A stretch of 64,000 nucleotides of DNA, from positions 62,001 to 126,000 of the forward strand of contig JAQBVO010000001.1 in assembly GCA_027728065.1 (NCBI GenBank). Reading direction: 5' to 3'. The stretch's first letter is position 1. Each line of letters opens with the position of its first letter. A program made the translations under genes and the position numbers. The notes beneath the pieces are model-generated. The model searched no databases. It saw nothing but the letters and a program-made list of their open reading frames with translations, and was not told the origin of the DNA. Positions 35,738 through 43,808 of this stretch are shown here, one piece after another. Origin of the DNA: Actinomycetota bacterium. GTDB taxonomy: Bacteria; Actinomycetota; Actinomycetes; Nanopelagicales; Nanopelagicaceae.

Positions 35738-36473
35738 ACCAGGTCTGTACAAAGGTAAAAATCGAGATTGCATAGAGTAAGTATGCAAAAGATGTGCGCA
35801 AAAACTTCGGGTCAGCTATAGAGCCCCGCATTGAGGCAAGCCGCGAAACAATAACGGCCGAGATAGCCATAATGAAGGGTATCTGCCAATCAATCTCTGC
35901 CCATGATTTATAGTGTGCAAAAAATGCAATTACTGAGTTAAGAGCGATGATTAGTAGCGAAGTACCAACGGCTTTAGCCATTGAGTTTTTAAAGAAAAGT
36001 ACCAAGATTGGTGTCGCTAGGAAACCACCACCCACACCAAATAGGCCGGTAATCGCGCCGATAATCAGCGAGATCACGATGAGCCAAATTATCGGAACCT
36101 TCTTCTCACTTCCCGAAACCGGCTTTATCAACATTGAGCTTGCCGCGATAATGAGAACAAGGCTAAATCCAGTTTTAATGCCATCGCTGGGTAATCGATA
36201 AGCGATCAGCGATAAGCCCACATTAGTTACCAAGCCCAGTGCGCTGATAATGAATGCCTCGCTGATTAATACATCTTTACTCTTGAGTTTGGGGATCAAC
36301 CCGGCAGCTGCCGCCGTCATAACGACCGCTATGGCAGCGGTCGTTGCCGCACTAGCGCTAAAGCCAAATATGTAGATGAGAATTGGGACGGCCAGCATCG
36401 CACCACCCGCCCCGACAAAGCCAAGGACGGCGCCGATCGCCGCCCCTGCAAGCAGCGCCTCGATTATGTACAT
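35727..36473 (-). CDS. TauE/SafE-family sulfite exporter-like permease
   Basis: A 248-residue membrane protein with about eight helices. The two-repeat signature is present: LAGAAIGAVLGFVGAGGAMLAVPILIYIFG near the N-terminus and ITGLFGVGGGFLATPILVLFF in the middle. Family members move sulfite, sulfoacetate or related anions, or act in sulfur metabolism. Which substrate applies here is not visible. It is divergent from the SOS operon with 113 bp to the DUF6504 start. Confidence 0.88.
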   Translation of the reverse strand: MYIIEALLAGAAIGAVLGFVGAGGAMLAVPILIYIFGFSASAATTAAIAVVMTAAAAGLIPKLKSKDVLISEAFIISALGLVTNVGLSLIAYRLPSDGIKTGFSLVLIIAASSMLIKPVSGSEKKVPIIWLIVISLIIGAITGLFGVGGGFLATPILVLFFKNSMAKAVGTSLLIIALNSVIAFFAHYKSWAEIDWQIPFIMAISAVIVSRLASMRGSIADPKFLRTSFAYLLYAISIFTFVQTWFIS

Positions 36474-36538
36474 AGCCGCATAATGTCAGTAAAAAATCGG
36501 CAGCCGGCTTGCTATCTGTCGGCCCTAGGGGCTATTTT

Positions 36539-36554
36539 TCGAACATATGTTCGA
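36539..36554. promoter_or_regulatory. LexA operator (SOS box)
   Basis: A perfect 16-bp palindrome, TCGAACATATGTTCGA, lies 33 bp upstream of the DUF6504 start. It matches the Gram-positive and actinobacterial LexA consensus TCGAAC-N4-GTTCGA exactly, and the flanking bases extend the symmetry by one (T...A). It directly predicts DNA-damage control of the DUF6504-dnaE2-dinB operon. It may also influence the divergent permease gene 66 bp away. Confidence 0.93.
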
Positions 36555-36586
36555 ATATCCACAGCCCACAGGAGGCATTGCCAGCT

Positions 36587-36868
36587 ATGTCAGCCCCACA
36601 GATTAATCCCGCCCACGATGTGATGATCGATGGCGCAACTACTCCGATTGAATTTACTTTTAAAGGCCGACGCTTTCGTATCCATGCAGTTTTATCGAGA
36701 TGGTGCGAAGCCGGTGGTTGGTGGAACCGCATTAGCGATGGAAAGTATCGTCCCGATGATCAGGCACGTGCCCTGTGGCGCGTTGAGGCCGCGCCCATTG
36801 GTGCGCTGACAACCTTTGAACTCGAACGTGATGAAGTTAGCGGTCAGTGGATTATTAGATCGATATGA
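36587..36868 (+). CDS. DUF6504 family protein, SOS operon leader gene
   Basis: A 93-residue protein typical of genes in front of dnaE2 in actinobacteria (DUF6504). Features are TTPIEFTFKGRRFRIHAVLSRW, CEAGGWWNRI and LWRVEAA. The open frame reaches back to 36509 across the LexA box. The ATG at 36587 after a GGAGG element is chosen as the real start. Its role is unknown; the 4-bp overlap with dnaE2 suggests a stoichiometric partner of the translesion polymerases. Confidence 0.85.
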   Translation: MSAPQINPAHDVMIDGATTPIEFTFKGRRFRIHAVLSRWCEAGGWWNRISDGKYRPDDQARALWRVEAAPIGALTTFELERDEVSGQWIIRSI

Positions 36869-39800
36869 GTTTTATTCACCTCAATGTTGCAAGCGCGTAC
36901 TCACTCAAATATGGCACAACCCAACCAGATGATTTAGTTGCGCGCGCAGCCGAGTTTGAAATGCCTGCACTGGCACTTGTCGATCGCGATGGTGTAGCTG
37001 GTGCAGTTCGATTTGCGCAAAGCTGTGTTGATCATGGAATTGCACCAATCATCGGAGTCAATCTAGGCATCGATATCAATGGTGCGAATAACCGCATCAC
37101 ATTACTTGCTCATAGCGATGGGGGATGGCGCTCGCTGTGTCGATTATTAACTTCGCTGGCCATGGTTACAGATAATCGTAAACCCATTCTTACTCTTGAA
37201 TTTCTACAACGCTTTAGCCATTACAGTTCAAATCTCTACGCACTTCATGGACCCGAGTCACCTCTTGGTGGATTACTAGTCGATAACCGTATCGATGCAG
37301 CCTTTTCGGCATTTAATGTAACACGCGATTTATTTGCTGATAACGCTATCGAATGTATCTCGCATTTAATTGCAGGTAAAGGAGCCCGAACAACATCGCA
37401 CGCCGCCAAATCCTTAATTTTTGCCCGCGATCACGATATTAATGCAGTTATTACGAATGCTGTGCGGATGCGAGATCGTAGCGATGGTCCCGTAGCCGAT
37501 GTTTTAGATTGCGCACGCCAGTTAGTTCGGTTACATCCGCGCCATGTTGAACGCCGTAACGCTGAGGGCTTTTTAAAATCGGGCGATGAAATGCATTCAT
37601 TAGCTGCAGAGATTGCCCGTGCAGCTGGAGAGCGAACCCCGCGTCAACTTCTTGCAACAACTAGAGCGTGGGCTGAGCGCTCTTTATTATCACCGGTCCG
37701 TGATATTGGTTTGGGTGGTGCACATCTACCCGAACCCCAGGTTGTCGGGGCGCAGTCGGCGCACCAGATGAGGATGCTTTTGCGTGCTCGCAGTGAGGCC
37801 GGTATCAACTGGCGCTATAGCCAGAGTGAGGCGATTAAGAGCGCACGTGCGCGCTTAGATGATGAGCTATCAACGGTTGCAACGCTAGGTTTTGAATCCT
37901 ATTTTTTAATCGTTGCCGATATCTGCGATATGGCACGCAAGGCCGGCATACGTGTTGCCGCACGTGGCAGTGGTGCAGGCTCATTGATCTCTCACTTACT
38001 TGGAGTCTCAGGGGTCGACCCCATGGCACACGGCTTATTAATGGAGCGTTTTTGTTCACCATTGCGCAGGGCTCTACCCGATATCGATATCGATGTTGAA
38101 TCCCATCGACGCCTTGAGATCTATGACATGGTTTTCAAACGCTATGGTGATAACAGTTGGGATTCACCCAATAATCAATCGCGCTGTGCAACTGTTGCGA
38201 TGGTCGATACATATCGGGCTCGCCATGCCATACGCGATGCCGGCGCAGCCCTTGGCCTACCTGCAATGGAGATCGATGTATTAGCTAAATCCATGCCCCA
38301 TGTTCGAGCGCGCAATATATCTAGCGTTCTTAAAAATCTACCTGAACTCAAATTCCTCAATATCTGCGCACCCTTAACTGCGATGACTATCGCCCTTGCC
38401 GAGCGCTTAGATGGACTACCTAGACATTTAGCGATGCATCCATGCGCCATAGTTTTATCTGATAGTGGTTTATTAGATCGCGCGCCTCTGATGGCTAGTG
38501 CAAGCGGTTATCCAATGCTTGCCTTTGATAAGGATGATGTTGAAGCTATCGGCCTTTTAAAACTCGACGTACTGGGCGTACGTATGCAGTCGGCAATTTC
38601 ATTTGCCCTAACTGAAATCCAGGACAAGCAGGGTGTAAAGATTGATATCGATTCAGTACCACTAGATGATGCACAGACCTATGAATTAATTCAATCCACT
38701 CGCACCATCGGAATCTTTCAAGTTGAAAGTCCGGGCCAGCGCGAACTAGTTGGCAAACTCGAACCTAAAACATTTACCGATTTAATTATCGATATCTCAC
38801 TCTTTCGCCCAGGCCCCGTCAAAGGCGACATGATTACGCCGTTTTTAAAGGCACGTCATGGGTGGAGCCCAGCCCAGATCATCCACCCCAACCTCTATGA
38901 GATTTTGCGCCAGACCGAAGGCGTTGTGGTCTTTCATGAACAGGTAATCCAGATCATTGCTGTGATGACAGGGGTATCTTTGGCAAGTGCCGATGAAAAG
39001 CGTCGCGCCTTAGGAGATAAGGCAGGTTCACAAAAGCTCTGTGATTGGTTTTTTCCTGCAGCGACAGCGCGCGGATACGAACTAGCAACCATTACCCAAA
39101 TCTGGGATCTCTTGCGCGCCTTTGCATCCTTTGGTTTTTGCAAGGCCCATGCCGCCGCCTTTGCCATGCCCACATATCAATCGGCCTGGCTTAAAACTCA
39201 TTACCCTGCAGCTTTTTTAGCCGGTGTACTTACGCACGAGCCTGGCATGTACCCCAGACGTTTAATCATCGATGAGGCACGTCAGATGTCAATCACTATC
39301 TTGCCATTAGATGTCAATGAGTCAGATTCGGTATATCGCGTTGAAGAAAAAGGTGGCGCAATCCGCATTGCCCTATCGACTATCTCGAAAATTAGTGATG
39401 ATGAGATCGTATCGATTATCGCTGGGCGGCCTTACACGGATTTAGCCGACTTTGTATATCGCTCTGGTAGCAGCGCACCTGTTACCGAGAGCATCATTTT
39501 AACCGGTGGCTTTGATTATTTGCATAGCGATGTCAATCGTCGCGATCTCTTGCTGCACTTATCTGATTTACAACGCTCGCCGAATAAAACCGTCTCCGGG
39601 TCACAGATGAACTTAGCTTTTAGCCCACCAGCATTAATCTCTAGTGGGCTGTCTGATATGAGCCCTGCCGAAAGCGTGCGCCATGAAGTCGAACGCTTAG
39701 GTATCGATATGTCGCATCATCTAATTGAGTTTTATAGTGATTTTCTCAATGCCATTGGTGCGGTGCGATCATCACAGTTATTGCAGGCTCGCTCGCACTC

Positions 39801-40092
39801 TAGCGTTCTTGTCGCGGGTATCAAAGTTGCACTGCAGACCCCGCCGGTGCGTTCGGGCAAGCGCGTAATCTTTTTAACTCTCGATGATGGCTATGGCTGT
39901 AGCGATTCAGCGTTTTTTACCGATGTTCAAGCAGATTACGCCAGCACCCTGTATTCATCATCCCTACTACTGGTTCGGGGTACTACTCGCCGTACGGGTG
40001 CGCGTGGGATTTCAATTAATGGCACGGGTGCCTGGGATTTGCGCGCGGCATATGAAAGTTGGCGCGCTAAAGAAAGTACGCTGGCAATATGA
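36865..40092 (+). CDS. dnaE2: Error-prone DNA polymerase DnaE2
   Basis: A 1075-residue C-family polymerase of the DnaE2/ImuC type. The polymerase palm has LPDIDIDVESHRR with the catalytic Asp pair, and the finger and thumb blocks LIIDISLFRPGPVKGDMI, EGVVVFHEQVIQI and FCKAHAAAFAMPTYQSAWLKTHYPAAF follow. The N-terminal PHP domain is degenerate: FIHLNVASAYSL replaces the usual HLHxHS metal motif, so proofreading there is unlikely. It is flanked by DUF6504 (4-bp overlap) and dinB (4-bp overlap) behind a LexA box. This fits SOS-induced translesion synthesis. Confidence 0.95.
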   Translation: MSFIHLNVASAYSLKYGTTQPDDLVARAAEFEMPALALVDRDGVAGAVRFAQSCVDHGIAPIIGVNLGIDINGANNRITLLAHSDGGWRSLCRLLTSLAMVTDNRKPILTLEFLQRFSHYSSNLYALHGPESPLGGLLVDNRIDAAFSAFNVTRDLFADNAIECISHLIAGKGARTTSHAAKSLIFARDHDINAVITNAVRMRDRSDGPVADVLDCARQLVRLHPRHVERRNAEGFLKSGDEMHSLAAEIARAAGERTPRQLLATTRAWAERSLLSPVRDIGLGGAHLPEPQVVGAQSAHQMRMLLRARSEAGINWRYSQSEAIKSARARLDDELSTVATLGFESYFLIVADICDMARKAGIRVAARGSGAGSLISHLLGVSGVDPMAHGLLMERFCSPLRRALPDIDIDVESHRRLEIYDMVFKRYGDNSWDSPNNQSRCATVAMVDTYRARHAIRDAGAALGLPAMEIDVLAKSMPHVRARNISSVLKNLPELKFLNICAPLTAMTIALAERLDGLPRHLAMHPCAIVLSDSGLLDRAPLMASASGYPMLAFDKDDVEAIGLLKLDVLGVRMQSAISFALTEIQDKQGVKIDIDSVPLDDAQTYELIQSTRTIGIFQVESPGQRELVGKLEPKTFTDLIIDISLFRPGPVKGDMITPFLKARHGWSPAQIIHPNLYEILRQTEGVVVFHEQVIQIIAVMTGVSLASADEKRRALGDKAGSQKLCDWFFPAATARGYELATITQIWDLLRAFASFGFCKAHAAAFAMPTYQSAWLKTHYPAAFLAGVLTHEPGMYPRRLIIDEARQMSITILPLDVNESDSVYRVEEKGGAIRIALSTISKISDDEIVSIIAGRPYTDLADFVYRSGSSAPVTESIILTGGFDYLHSDVNRRDLLLHLSDLQRSPNKTVSGSQMNLAFSPPALISSGLSDMSPAESVRHEVERLGIDMSHHLIEFYSDFLNAIGAVRSSQLLQARSHSSVLVAGIKVALQTPPVRSGKRVIFLTLDDGYGCSDSAFFTDVQADYASTLYSSSLLLVRGTTRRTGARGISINGTGAWDLRAAYESWRAKESTLAI

Positions 40093-41276
40093 CATTGGCC
40101 TCAATCCTTCACGTTGATATGGATGCATTCTTTGCCTCCGTTGCAGAACGCGATAACCCCGAGCTCAAGGGCAAGGCCGTTGTCATCGGCACGGGAGTTC
40201 GGGCCGTAGTCTCGGCGGCAAATTATGAGGCGCGCAGATTTGGAATCCATTCAGCGATGCCTGTGAGTAAAGCTCGGCGGTTAGCACCACATGCGATTTT
40301 TTTGCCCGTCGATATGCCGCGATACCAAGAGGTCTCATCCCACGTTATGGAGATCTTTGAAAGTTTTACTCCATGGGTCGAACCTATTTCACTGGATGAG
40401 GCCTTCCTCGATGTCACGGGTGCTGAGCGCTTGCTTGGATCTGCCCGTGAAATCGCAGTGGCTATCCGCGCAAAGGTAGAGGCACAGGAGGCAATCACCT
40501 GTTCAATTGGAATCGCGCCATCAAAGTTTATTGCAAAGCTGGCATCCCAACACTGCAAACCAAATGGAATGTTAGAGATTACTAGCGATCGCATACTTAC
40601 TTTTCTGCATCCACTACCGATTCAAGCGATGTGGGGAGTCGGAGTCAAAACCGCTGAAACCCTTCACCGACTAGGGCTTAGAACAATTGCAGATATTGCT
40701 TACCTGCCGCGTGCAACTTTAATTCGTGCACTAGGACAGGCTAGCGGGGCATCGCTGCATGAACTTGCATGGGGACGCGACTATCGTGATGTGGCTCCTC
40801 ATGATGCGGCAAAGAGCATGAGCGCGGCCGAAACATTTGCCCAAGATTTAGATGATCCAACCGAGATTCTTACCGAGTTTTTGCGATTAACCGAACGTGC
40901 ATCGGCAAGGCTTCGCGATAAAGATTTATTTGCCAAGACGATTTCAATTAAAGTTCGCTTTGCCGATTTTTCTACGATCAATAGATCTAAGACTCTGGCT
41001 CTACCACTCGATGGTAGCCATGAGATTTATGAGATTGTGAAGGGGCTCTATGAGGGGCTACATATTGAGCGGGCCCGCCTGCGTTTAGTCGGTATATCTT
41101 TTGAGAATCTAAGCTCAGGGGCTCCCGAGCAGATGGTTCTAGGTGCACGCCAGAGTGGTTGGCGCCAGGCCGAGAGCGCTATAGATCGTGCCAGGGCTCG
41201 CTTTGGGGCAGGTAGCGTGCGTCCGGCCCGCTTGATGAGAGACGGGCAGCGGGATGAAGATCACGTCGATGAATAA
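40089..41276 (+). CDS. dinB: DNA polymerase IV (Y-family)
   Basis: A 395-residue Y-family polymerase. The catalytic carboxylates are present: HVDMDAFFASV (D10, D12) and ISLDEAFLDVT (D103, E104), with a phenylalanine steric-gate candidate at F15. Helix-hairpin-helix region MWGVGVKTAETLHRLGL follows. In mycobacteria the partner next to dnaE2 is ImuB, which has lost these residues; here they are intact, so an active polymerase is expected. The C-terminus (MRDGQRDEDHVDE) is short, with no obvious clamp-binding motif. The gene overlaps dnaE2 by 4 bp. Confidence 0.95.
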   Translation: MTLASILHVDMDAFFASVAERDNPELKGKAVVIGTGVRAVVSAANYEARRFGIHSAMPVSKARRLAPHAIFLPVDMPRYQEVSSHVMEIFESFTPWVEPISLDEAFLDVTGAERLLGSAREIAVAIRAKVEAQEAITCSIGIAPSKFIAKLASQHCKPNGMLEITSDRILTFLHPLPIQAMWGVGVKTAETLHRLGLRTIADIAYLPRATLIRALGQASGASLHELAWGRDYRDVAPHDAAKSMSAAETFAQDLDDPTEILTEFLRLTERASARLRDKDLFAKTISIKVRFADFSTINRSKTLALPLDGSHEIYEIVKGLYEGLHIERARLRLVGISFENLSSGAPEQMVLGARQSGWRQAESAIDRARARFGAGSVRPARLMRDGQRDEDHVDE

Positions 41277-41312
41277 GTAGCACTAGTGCACAAAACCTTC
41301 TACTCTGCTCCT

Positions 41313-41660
41313 ATGCCCCTATCCGATCATGAAAAGCGTATGCTCCAAGAGATGGAGGCCGCGCTCCTGACCGAGGATCCGCGGCTAGTCTCAGCCCTGA
41401 GCGGTAATGGTCGGCCTGTGCATCGCCGCACTCAACTCGTGGGATTGGGCCTGATAGTTTTTGGAATCGCAACGCTCTTTGCCGGTTTAATCGCCAAGGT
41501 GACACCCCTTGGATTGGTCGGCTTTCTCATAGCCCTGGTTGGAGTTATCACCCTGCTATCGACCCTTGGTGCTCGCAGCCAACGGGACAGGGGCGCTGGC
41601 AGAGCCGGCGGTATGAATATACGGCTGCAAAGACGATGGGATGAGCGCAATAATCAATAA
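41313..41660 (+). CDS. DUF3040 membrane protein
   Basis: A 115-residue actinobacterial DUF3040 protein. MPLSDHEKRMLQEMEAALLTEDPRL is the family start, and two membrane helices (about 45-65 and 68-88) are followed by a basic cytoplasmic tail. The open frame begins at 41286, but the ATG at 41313 matches the family N-terminus. It often lies between dinB and mraZ in actinobacteria; function is unknown. A terminator follows. Confidence 0.88.
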   Translation: MPLSDHEKRMLQEMEAALLTEDPRLVSALSGNGRPVHRRTQLVGLGLIVFGIATLFAGLIAKVTPLGLVGFLIALVGVITLLSTLGARSQRDRGAGRAGGMNIRLQRRWDERNNQ

Positions 41661-41683
41661 CTACTAGCTCCTAGCTTGGCTCG

Positions 41684-41709
41684 AGACCTCCACTTGGGGG
41701 TCTTTTTTT
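41684..41709 (+). terminator. Rho-independent terminator
   Basis: An 8-bp hairpin, AGACCTCC-ACTT-GGGGGTCT (one G:T pair), is followed by seven T residues. It closes the dnaE2-dinB-DUF3040 transcript and separates it from the MraZ-controlled cluster. It is the clearest intrinsic terminator noticed in the window. Confidence 0.85.
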
Positions 41710-41730
41710 ATCCCCTCAAGGAGGGGGAGG

Positions 41731-41800
41731 GTGGGGGGCAAGTGGGAAAAAATGGCTAAAAGTGGTGTAAAAAGGAGTAAAATGGAGTAAAGTGGGGAAT
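41731..41800 (+). promoter_or_regulatory. MraZ-binding repeat array and dcw promoter region
   Basis: Seven consecutive decamers carry a G-rich core (TGG or AGG) followed by an A-rich stretch. Cores begin at 41732, 41743, 41753, 41763, 41773 (AGG), 41783 and 41793, so the last six are exactly 10 bp apart and lie on one helix face. MraZ autoregulates by binding three or four TGGGN-N5 repeats in other bacteria; six or seven is more than usual. A TAAAAT at 41778-41783 inside the array could be the -10 element. Then 51 bp lead to the mraZ start. Confidence 0.75.
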
Positions 41801-41851
41801 AGAGCCGTTGAATCTAACGGCAGAGCGAACTCCGGGGAAGGGGGCGCAGAA

Positions 41852-42283
41852 ATGTTTCTTGGCACCCACGAACCGCGCCTTGATGAAAAGGGCCGTCTGA
41901 TTCTTCCTGCAAAGTTTCGCGAAGAGTTGGCATCGGGTTTAGTTATTACTAAAGGACAAGAACGTTGTCTTTATGTTTTTCCAACAAATGAATTCACTGT
42001 TATTACACAGGCGCTAAAACAAGCGCCAGTCACTGCAAAATCAGCACGCGATTACAGCCGTGTGATGTTTGCAGGTGCACACGATGAGATTCCAGATCGC
42101 CAAGGTCGTATCACAATTCCACAGGGACTTCGTACGTATGCAGGACTTGAAAAAGAGTGCATTGTCATTGGTGCAAATACTCGCGTTGAAATTTGGGATG
42201 CAACTTCTTGGAATGAGTATTTAGCAGATCGCGAAAAGAGCTTCGCCGATGTTTCAGAGGAGGTCTTTCCTGGCCTGTTCTAA
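41852..42283 (+). CDS. mraZ: Transcriptional regulator MraZ
   Basis: A 143-residue MraZ with two SpoVT/AbrB-like domains, each with a D.KGR or D.QGR motif: [17 protein letters not shown] and [33 protein letters not shown] is the canonical N-terminus, so the ATG at 41852 behind a GGGG-rich ribosome-binding site is chosen over the open frame from 41792. It binds the decamer array immediately upstream and represses the dcw cluster that it heads. Confidence 0.95.
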   Translation: MFLGTHEPRLDEKGRLILPAKFREELASGLVITKGQERCLYVFPTNEFTVITQALKQAPVTAKSARDYSRVMFAGAHDEIPDRQGRITIPQGLRTYAGLEKECIVIGANTRVEIWDATSWNEYLADREKSFADVSEEVFPGLF

Positions 42284-42287
42284 CTAA

Positions 42288-42389
42288 CTCTCATCTGTGG
42301 CCACCGCCGACCCTTCGAACGTACCGGCGCCCCTTCCCCGGCGCCGCTACCAAACAGATCCGTCGGCCGGCGGTGACCAGAGATGAGAG
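42288..42389 (+). ncRNA. Large structured RNA between mraZ and rsmH (mraW-motif candidate)
   Basis: A long inverted repeat, CTCTCATCT at 42288-42296 paired with AGATGAGAG at 42381-42389, extends inward for about 22 bp with two mismatches. The pairing includes TGG/CCA and CACCGCCG/CGGCGGTG. A second hairpin, GGCGCC-CCTTCCCC-GGCGCC, sits in its apical loop. The structure lies in the transcript 59 bp before rsmH. An actinobacterial mraW RNA motif is known at this location; identity to that consensus was not checked. No U-tract follows on this strand, so it is not a terminator. Confidence 0.7.
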
Positions 42390-42447
42390 CTAAAAAAATC
42401 GATAGCACTTCATTGATAGAGAGATAGATAGAAAGTTAGGGGGAGTA

Positions 42448-43401
42448 ATGATTGATAGCAGTGAACATATATCGGTAATGCGAGATCGATGCGTTGATCT
42501 TCTTGCTCCTGCAATAAATGCTAGTACAAACCCATTAGTAGTCGATGCCACCCTAGGACTAGGTGGACATACCGAAGCTCTCCTTAAGAGATTTCCAACA
42601 TTAAAAGTTTTAGGTATCGATCGTGATCTCCAAGCGTTAAAACGTGCAACGACCAGATTAGCTCCATTAGCAGATCGGCTTTTTACGCAGCATGCCAGCT
42701 TTGATTCAATTGCAGATATTGTGCAATCACTTGGTTACACAGAGATTACCGGGGCGCTCTTTGATCTAGGTGTCTCCTCGATCCAGTTGGATGAGTCAGA
42801 GCGTGGCTTTTCATACTCCCACGATGCTCCACTAGATATGCGAATGGACCGCACTCAATCTTTAACGGCGGCAGAAATCGTCAATACCTATGAACCTGCC
42901 CAGTTAGTTCGGATTTTGCGCACATACGGCGAAGAAAAATTTGCTACTCGCATCGTTGAATCGATTGTTAAAGCCCGAGCAGTTGCGCCACTGAACTCAA
43001 CGACCGCCTTAGCAACTCTGGTTAAAAATGCCATCCCCGCCGCTACTAGGCGCACCGGTGGGAACCCTGCCAAGCGGACATTTCAAGCCCTTCGTATCGA
43101 AACTAATGACGAACTGGCCAAGATTACTAGAGCCCTTCCATCTGCTCTCAAGCTTCTCAGTATCGGTGGACGTTTGGTCGTTATGTCATTTCAATCCCTT
43201 GAAGATCGCATCGTTAAAGATCTATTTCTTGCAGCCACTACATCGGGCACGCCACGCAATCTTCCCTTCGAACTTCCAGAATTAGCTGCCAAGTTTTCAT
43301 TGGTCATTCGAGGCAGCCAAACCCCGCAGACTCAAGAGCTTGAAGAAAATTCACGGTCAGCATCGGTCCGCCTACGTGCAATCGAAAGGGTGGCCGCATA
43401 A
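42448..43401 (+). CDS. rsmH: 16S rRNA (cytosine(1402)-N(4))-methyltransferase
   Basis: A 317-residue SAM-dependent methyltransferase (MraW). Typical blocks are HISVMRDRCVDLL, VDATLGLGGHTEALL, GIDRDLQALKRA, GALFDLGVSSIQLDESERGFSY and RTFQALRIETNDEL, with a C-terminal VMSFQSLEDRIVK. The start has a strong GGGGGAG ribosome-binding site. The stop shares one base with the ftsL start. It is the first gene after the structured leader. Confidence 0.97.
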   Translation: MIDSSEHISVMRDRCVDLLAPAINASTNPLVVDATLGLGGHTEALLKRFPTLKVLGIDRDLQALKRATTRLAPLADRLFTQHASFDSIADIVQSLGYTEITGALFDLGVSSIQLDESERGFSYSHDAPLDMRMDRTQSLTAAEIVNTYEPAQLVRILRTYGEEKFATRIVESIVKARAVAPLNSTTALATLVKNAIPAATRRTGGNPAKRTFQALRIETNDELAKITRALPSALKLLSIGGRLVVMSFQSLEDRIVKDLFLAATTSGTPRNLPFELPELAAKFSLVIRGSQTPQTQELEENSRSASVRLRAIERVAA

Positions 43402-43808
43402 TGGCAATGACAATGTTCACTCCAGCAATAACTCGTTCAAAAGAGATTTTGGCGCAGAAATCCTCACAGGTCGTCTTTAAATTAGTTCCTGATATTTCAG
43501 CGGGCAAGCAGGCCGATCGTAAGTTTTTTGCCACATTTGTTTCGGCCGTAGGAATCGCTGGATTACTATTTCTCCTTTTTATTAATACATTACTTGCACA
43601 AGATGCATTTGAATTGACTCACCTTAATTTTGAAGCCAAAATGGTCAGCGATCAGCGCGAGGCTATTGCCCGAGAGATTGACAGGCAGGCATCACCAGAG
43701 GCCCTTGCCCGCACAGCCCTAGCCCTAGGCATGAAGCCATCGCAGACTCCAACTTTTCTTAATCTAGATCAGATAGCCCTATCTCAGGGGAGCTTAAGTA
43801 ATGGGTAA
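43401..43808 (+). CDS. ftsL: FtsL-like cell division protein
   Basis: A 135-residue bitopic protein. A cytoplasmic part of about 55 residues, one helix (FVSAVGIAGLLFLLFINTLLAQ) and an extracytoplasmic coiled-coil-like segment LTHLNFEAKMVSDQREAIAREI are followed by RTALALGMKPSQTP. Sequence is poorly conserved in this family; position between rsmH and ftsI and topology give the call. It overlaps rsmH by one base and ftsI by 8 bp. Confidence 0.82.
   Translation: MAMTMFTPAITRSKEILAQKSSQVVFKLVPDISAGKQADRKFFATFVSAVGIAGLLFLLFINTLLAQDAFELTHLNFEAKMVSDQREAIAREIDRQASPEALARTALALGMKPSQTPTFLNLDQIALSQGSLSNG

Noticed and set aside
41731-41800. Tandem repeats as a CRISPR or microsatellite
   Set aside because: The 10-bp unit, its G-core and A-rich spacing and its place before mraZ fit MraZ operators. 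There are no spacers or cas genes.
42288-42389. Transcription terminator after mraZ
   Set aside because: The stem is strong, but the plus strand continues with A residues, not U. rsmH must be transcribed through it, and no promoter was found between the stem and rsmH.
42888-43073. Short antisense frames within the dcw cluster as small proteins or regulators
   Set aside because: No ribosome-binding site, no family features, and each is explained by the codon bias of the opposing gene.
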